A stretch of DNA of 24,953 nucleotides. Origin: Pseudomonadota bacterium. Lineage in GTDB: Bacteria > Pseudomonadota > Alphaproteobacteria > Rhizobiales > Hyphomicrobiaceae. The position numbers and the translations under genes are program-made. Below are positions 23,734 through 24,953 of the stretch, piece after piece (within the stretch, counting starts at the first letter, position 1; every line of letters starts with the position of its first letter). The notes under the pieces are model-generated. The model was given only the letters and a program-made list of their open reading frames with translations. It did no database searches and had not been told where the DNA came from. The stretch covers positions 1 to 24,953 of the forward strand of contig JAEYPL010000164.1 of the NCBI GenBank assembly GCA_023410905.1, written 5' to 3'.

Positions 23734-24171
23734 ATGTCCTTCGATATCGAGCGCGCTGCCTTTCATCTCGTCCACGAACGCTGGGCTGCCGGCGATCTTG
23801 ATGGCGTGATGCGGCTGTTTGATGAGGATGTTCTCCACCTCATCAACGTCGATGGTTTCGCGGTGCCCTACGCGGCTAGCTCCTACGGCAAAGAGGATCT
23901 GCGCCTGCGGCTGCAACTCGTTGTCGACGCCTTCTACGTCGACACGTTCGAGATCGAGAGCTACGCGCACGAGCGGGACTTCAGCCGCTCGGTCGTGACG
24001 ACGCAAAAAACGCACAAGAAGACCGGCGAACGTCTCTGCGAGCGGCTCCACTTTCGTTACTGGTTCAAGAACGGCCTCATCGTGCGCGTCGAGGAGCGCC
24101 ACGACGCGCCGTATATGGAGGCCTTTCAGCGCCTCGTCCGCCACATGGAGAATACGGCGCGCAGCGCGTGA
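23734..24171 (+). CDS. NTF2/SnoaL-like protein, paralogue 3 of 3
   Basis: This 145-residue third tandem copy contains ERWAAGDLDGVMRLFDEDVLH, INVDGFAVPYAASSYGKEDLRLRLQL and a C-terminal YMEAFQRLVRHMENTARSA. The ATG at 23734 matches the start of paralogue 2 in alignment; ATG 23719 would add MVSHC and has no better ribosome-binding site. The 5' gap (23613-23733) has CCTTTCC (23673-23679) followed by GGCATAAT, similar in order and spacing to the gap before paralogue 2, so the promoter region seems to have been duplicated with the gene. No recognisable catalytic residues can be assigned. Confidence 0.72.
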   Translation: MSFDIERAAFHLVHERWAAGDLDGVMRLFDEDVLHLINVDGFAVPYAASSYGKEDLRLRLQLVVDAFYVDTFEIESYAHERDFSRSVVTTQKTHKKTGERLCERLHFRYWFKNGLIVRVEERHDAPYMEAFQRLVRHMENTARSA

Positions 24172-24222
24172 TCGCTTGCGCGACGGTTAAATTCTTTACG
24201 GCGCAGCACTTCCTCCAAATTC

Positions 24223-24247
24223 GGAACATCCGCCCGCGTATGACGTT
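24223..24247 (+). promoter_or_regulatory. EcfG-type general-stress promoter
   Basis: GGAAC (24223-24227), 16 bases, then CGTT (24244-24247), exactly match the alphaproteobacterial EcfG (general stress response sigma factor) consensus GGAAC-N16/17-CGTT. The element lies about 70 bases before the start of the BA14K-domain gene, in a 147-base gap that has no other promoter candidate. Confidence 0.7.
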
Positions 24248-24318
24248 ACCTCTCGAGTAGCCTTTCGCAGGAGGCTTGCCGGGAGCGCCTGCGACAGAAG
24301 CAGGAAAGGAGAGGTCTG

Positions 24319-24951
24319 TTGCGTTTCATGAGATTGAGGATCGCCGCAGTGGCGATCGGCCTTGGTACGCTGGTAAGCGTGCCGGCCTCGGCGGCGGTGG
24401 CACCGGCTCCGTCGCAAATTCCCAAACCGAGCGCGGTGATCAATACGTCCGCCCCTGGTGCGCTCGCCCCGAGCGGGCAAAATCTGGCAACCAGCAATGT
24501 CGAGCAGGTGCAGCGGCGTGGTCGCAGTGCCCGTCGATCGGCGCGTGGTGGTCGCTCGTTCCGTGGTGGGCGTTCGTTCCGCGGAAGTCGCGCCTATCGC
24601 GGGCGCTCGTTGCGCGGTGGCCGCAGCTATCGCGGACGCGCCTTCCGCAGCGGTCGCGCGTGGCGTGGCGGTCGCTATTATCGCGGCCGGTATTATCGTG
24701 GTGGACGCGGCTACTACCGTCGCGGCTATCGCAGTGGCCGCTATTGGTACGGTGGACGCTGGATCGGTCCGGCGATCGTAGCCGGTACGGCGGCGCTCAT
24801 CCTCGGTGGTTCGGTGAGCCAGTCGCAGGCGCGCTACGGCGATCGCTGGGATCGCTGCGCGGCGCGGTTCCGCTCGTTCCGCTGGAGCGACGGCACGTAT
24901 CAGCCCTATGGCGACCGTCCGCGCGTGCTCTGTCCATATCTGAGGCGCTAG
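24319..24951 (+). CDS. Exported Arg/Gly-rich protein with C-terminal BA14K-like domain
   Basis: This 210-residue protein has a signal peptide (hydrophobic core about residues 8-20, cleavage near PASAA), a Pro/Ala-rich linker and an RG/RGG/RxYRG low-complexity region (66-141). A hydrophobic segment (about 148-165, GPAIVAGTAALILGG) precedes a BA14K-like C-terminus with Cys180 and Cys205 flanking AARFRSFRWSDGTYQPYGD. BA14K-domain proteins are envelope or periplasmic proteins common in Hyphomicrobiales; lectin-like activity is known for the Brucella member. TTG 24319 is favoured by spacing to GGAGAGG (24308-24314). ATG 24328 would be nine bases later and is also possible. A perfect EcfG-type promoter lies upstream. 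The gene ends two bases before the window does. Confidence 0.75.
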   Translation: MRFMRLRIAAVAIGLGTLVSVPASAAVAPAPSQIPKPSAVINTSAPGALAPSGQNLATSNVEQVQRRGRSARRSARGGRSFRGGRSFRGSRAYRGRSLRGGRSYRGRAFRSGRAWRGGRYYRGRYYRGGRGYYRRGYRSGRYWYGGRWIGPAIVAGTAALILGGSVSQSQARYGDRWDRCAARFRSFRWSDGTYQPYGDRPRVLCPYLRR

Positions 24952-24953
24952 CT

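Overview
This window is a GC-rich chromosomal segment from an alphaproteobacterium, most likely of the order Hyphomicrobiales and possibly near Hyphomicrobium (genus is a guess). The basis is the complete ccoNOQP-GHIS block behind an FnrL/FixK-type box, an EcfG-type (GGAAC-N16-CGTT) general-stress promoter in front of a BA14K-domain protein, and the style of the PrkA/YeaH/SpoVR cluster. Most of the sequence is core metabolism and respiration rather than a classical mobile island. No tRNA, rRNA, insertion sequence, integrase or CRISPR array was seen.

Layout, left to right. (1) 252-5089: stress cluster prkA-yeaH-spoVR, preceded by a bulged inverted repeat. (2) 5176-6922: an unusual MerR-type regulator fused to a P-loop NTPase, behind a promoter with a 19-bp spacer that holds a perfect dyad, then a HAD phosphatase. 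(3) 6981-15163: the cbb3 oxidase genes ccoN, ccoO, ccoQ, ccoP, an unrecognised 64-residue cysteine-rich small ORF, ccoG, ccoH, ccoI and ccoS. From ccoQ on, most of the genes are joined by ATGA/GTGA or longer overlaps. (4) 15160-19127: an M20 metallopeptidase (minus) whose stop codon overlaps that of ccoS, a DUF2798 membrane protein, obgE (minus, 3' end overlapping the DUF2798 gene) and a tartrate/D-malate dehydrogenase. (5) 19129-20642: a secreted eight-cysteine protein, then two repeat modules. The modules hold three and two copies of a 46-bp double-hairpin unit, each next to the terminator of a minus-strand gene (cspA, rpsD). (6) 20643-24951: rpsD, a lower-GC gene coding for a winged-helix-like plus deoxyribosyltransferase/TIR-like protein, three tandem NTF2/SnoaL-like paralogues, and an exported Arg/Gly-rich BA14K protein.

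How the genes fit together: the cco block encodes the structural subunits (N, O, Q, P) and the copper and assembly factors (G, H, I, S) of a high-affinity terminal oxidase, which the FnrL/FixK box should switch on at low oxygen. The PrkA cluster and the EcfG-type promoters point to stress and starvation responses.

The observations most worth following are the 46-bp repeats, with one compensatory base-pair change and a conserved link to terminators; the small ORF coupled to ccoG; the MerR-NTPase fusion with its own MerR-type promoter; and the compositionally foreign two-domain gene at 21554-22642, which could be a single-gene defence or nucleotide-processing protein. All calls were made by eye from the sequence. 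No database search was run.
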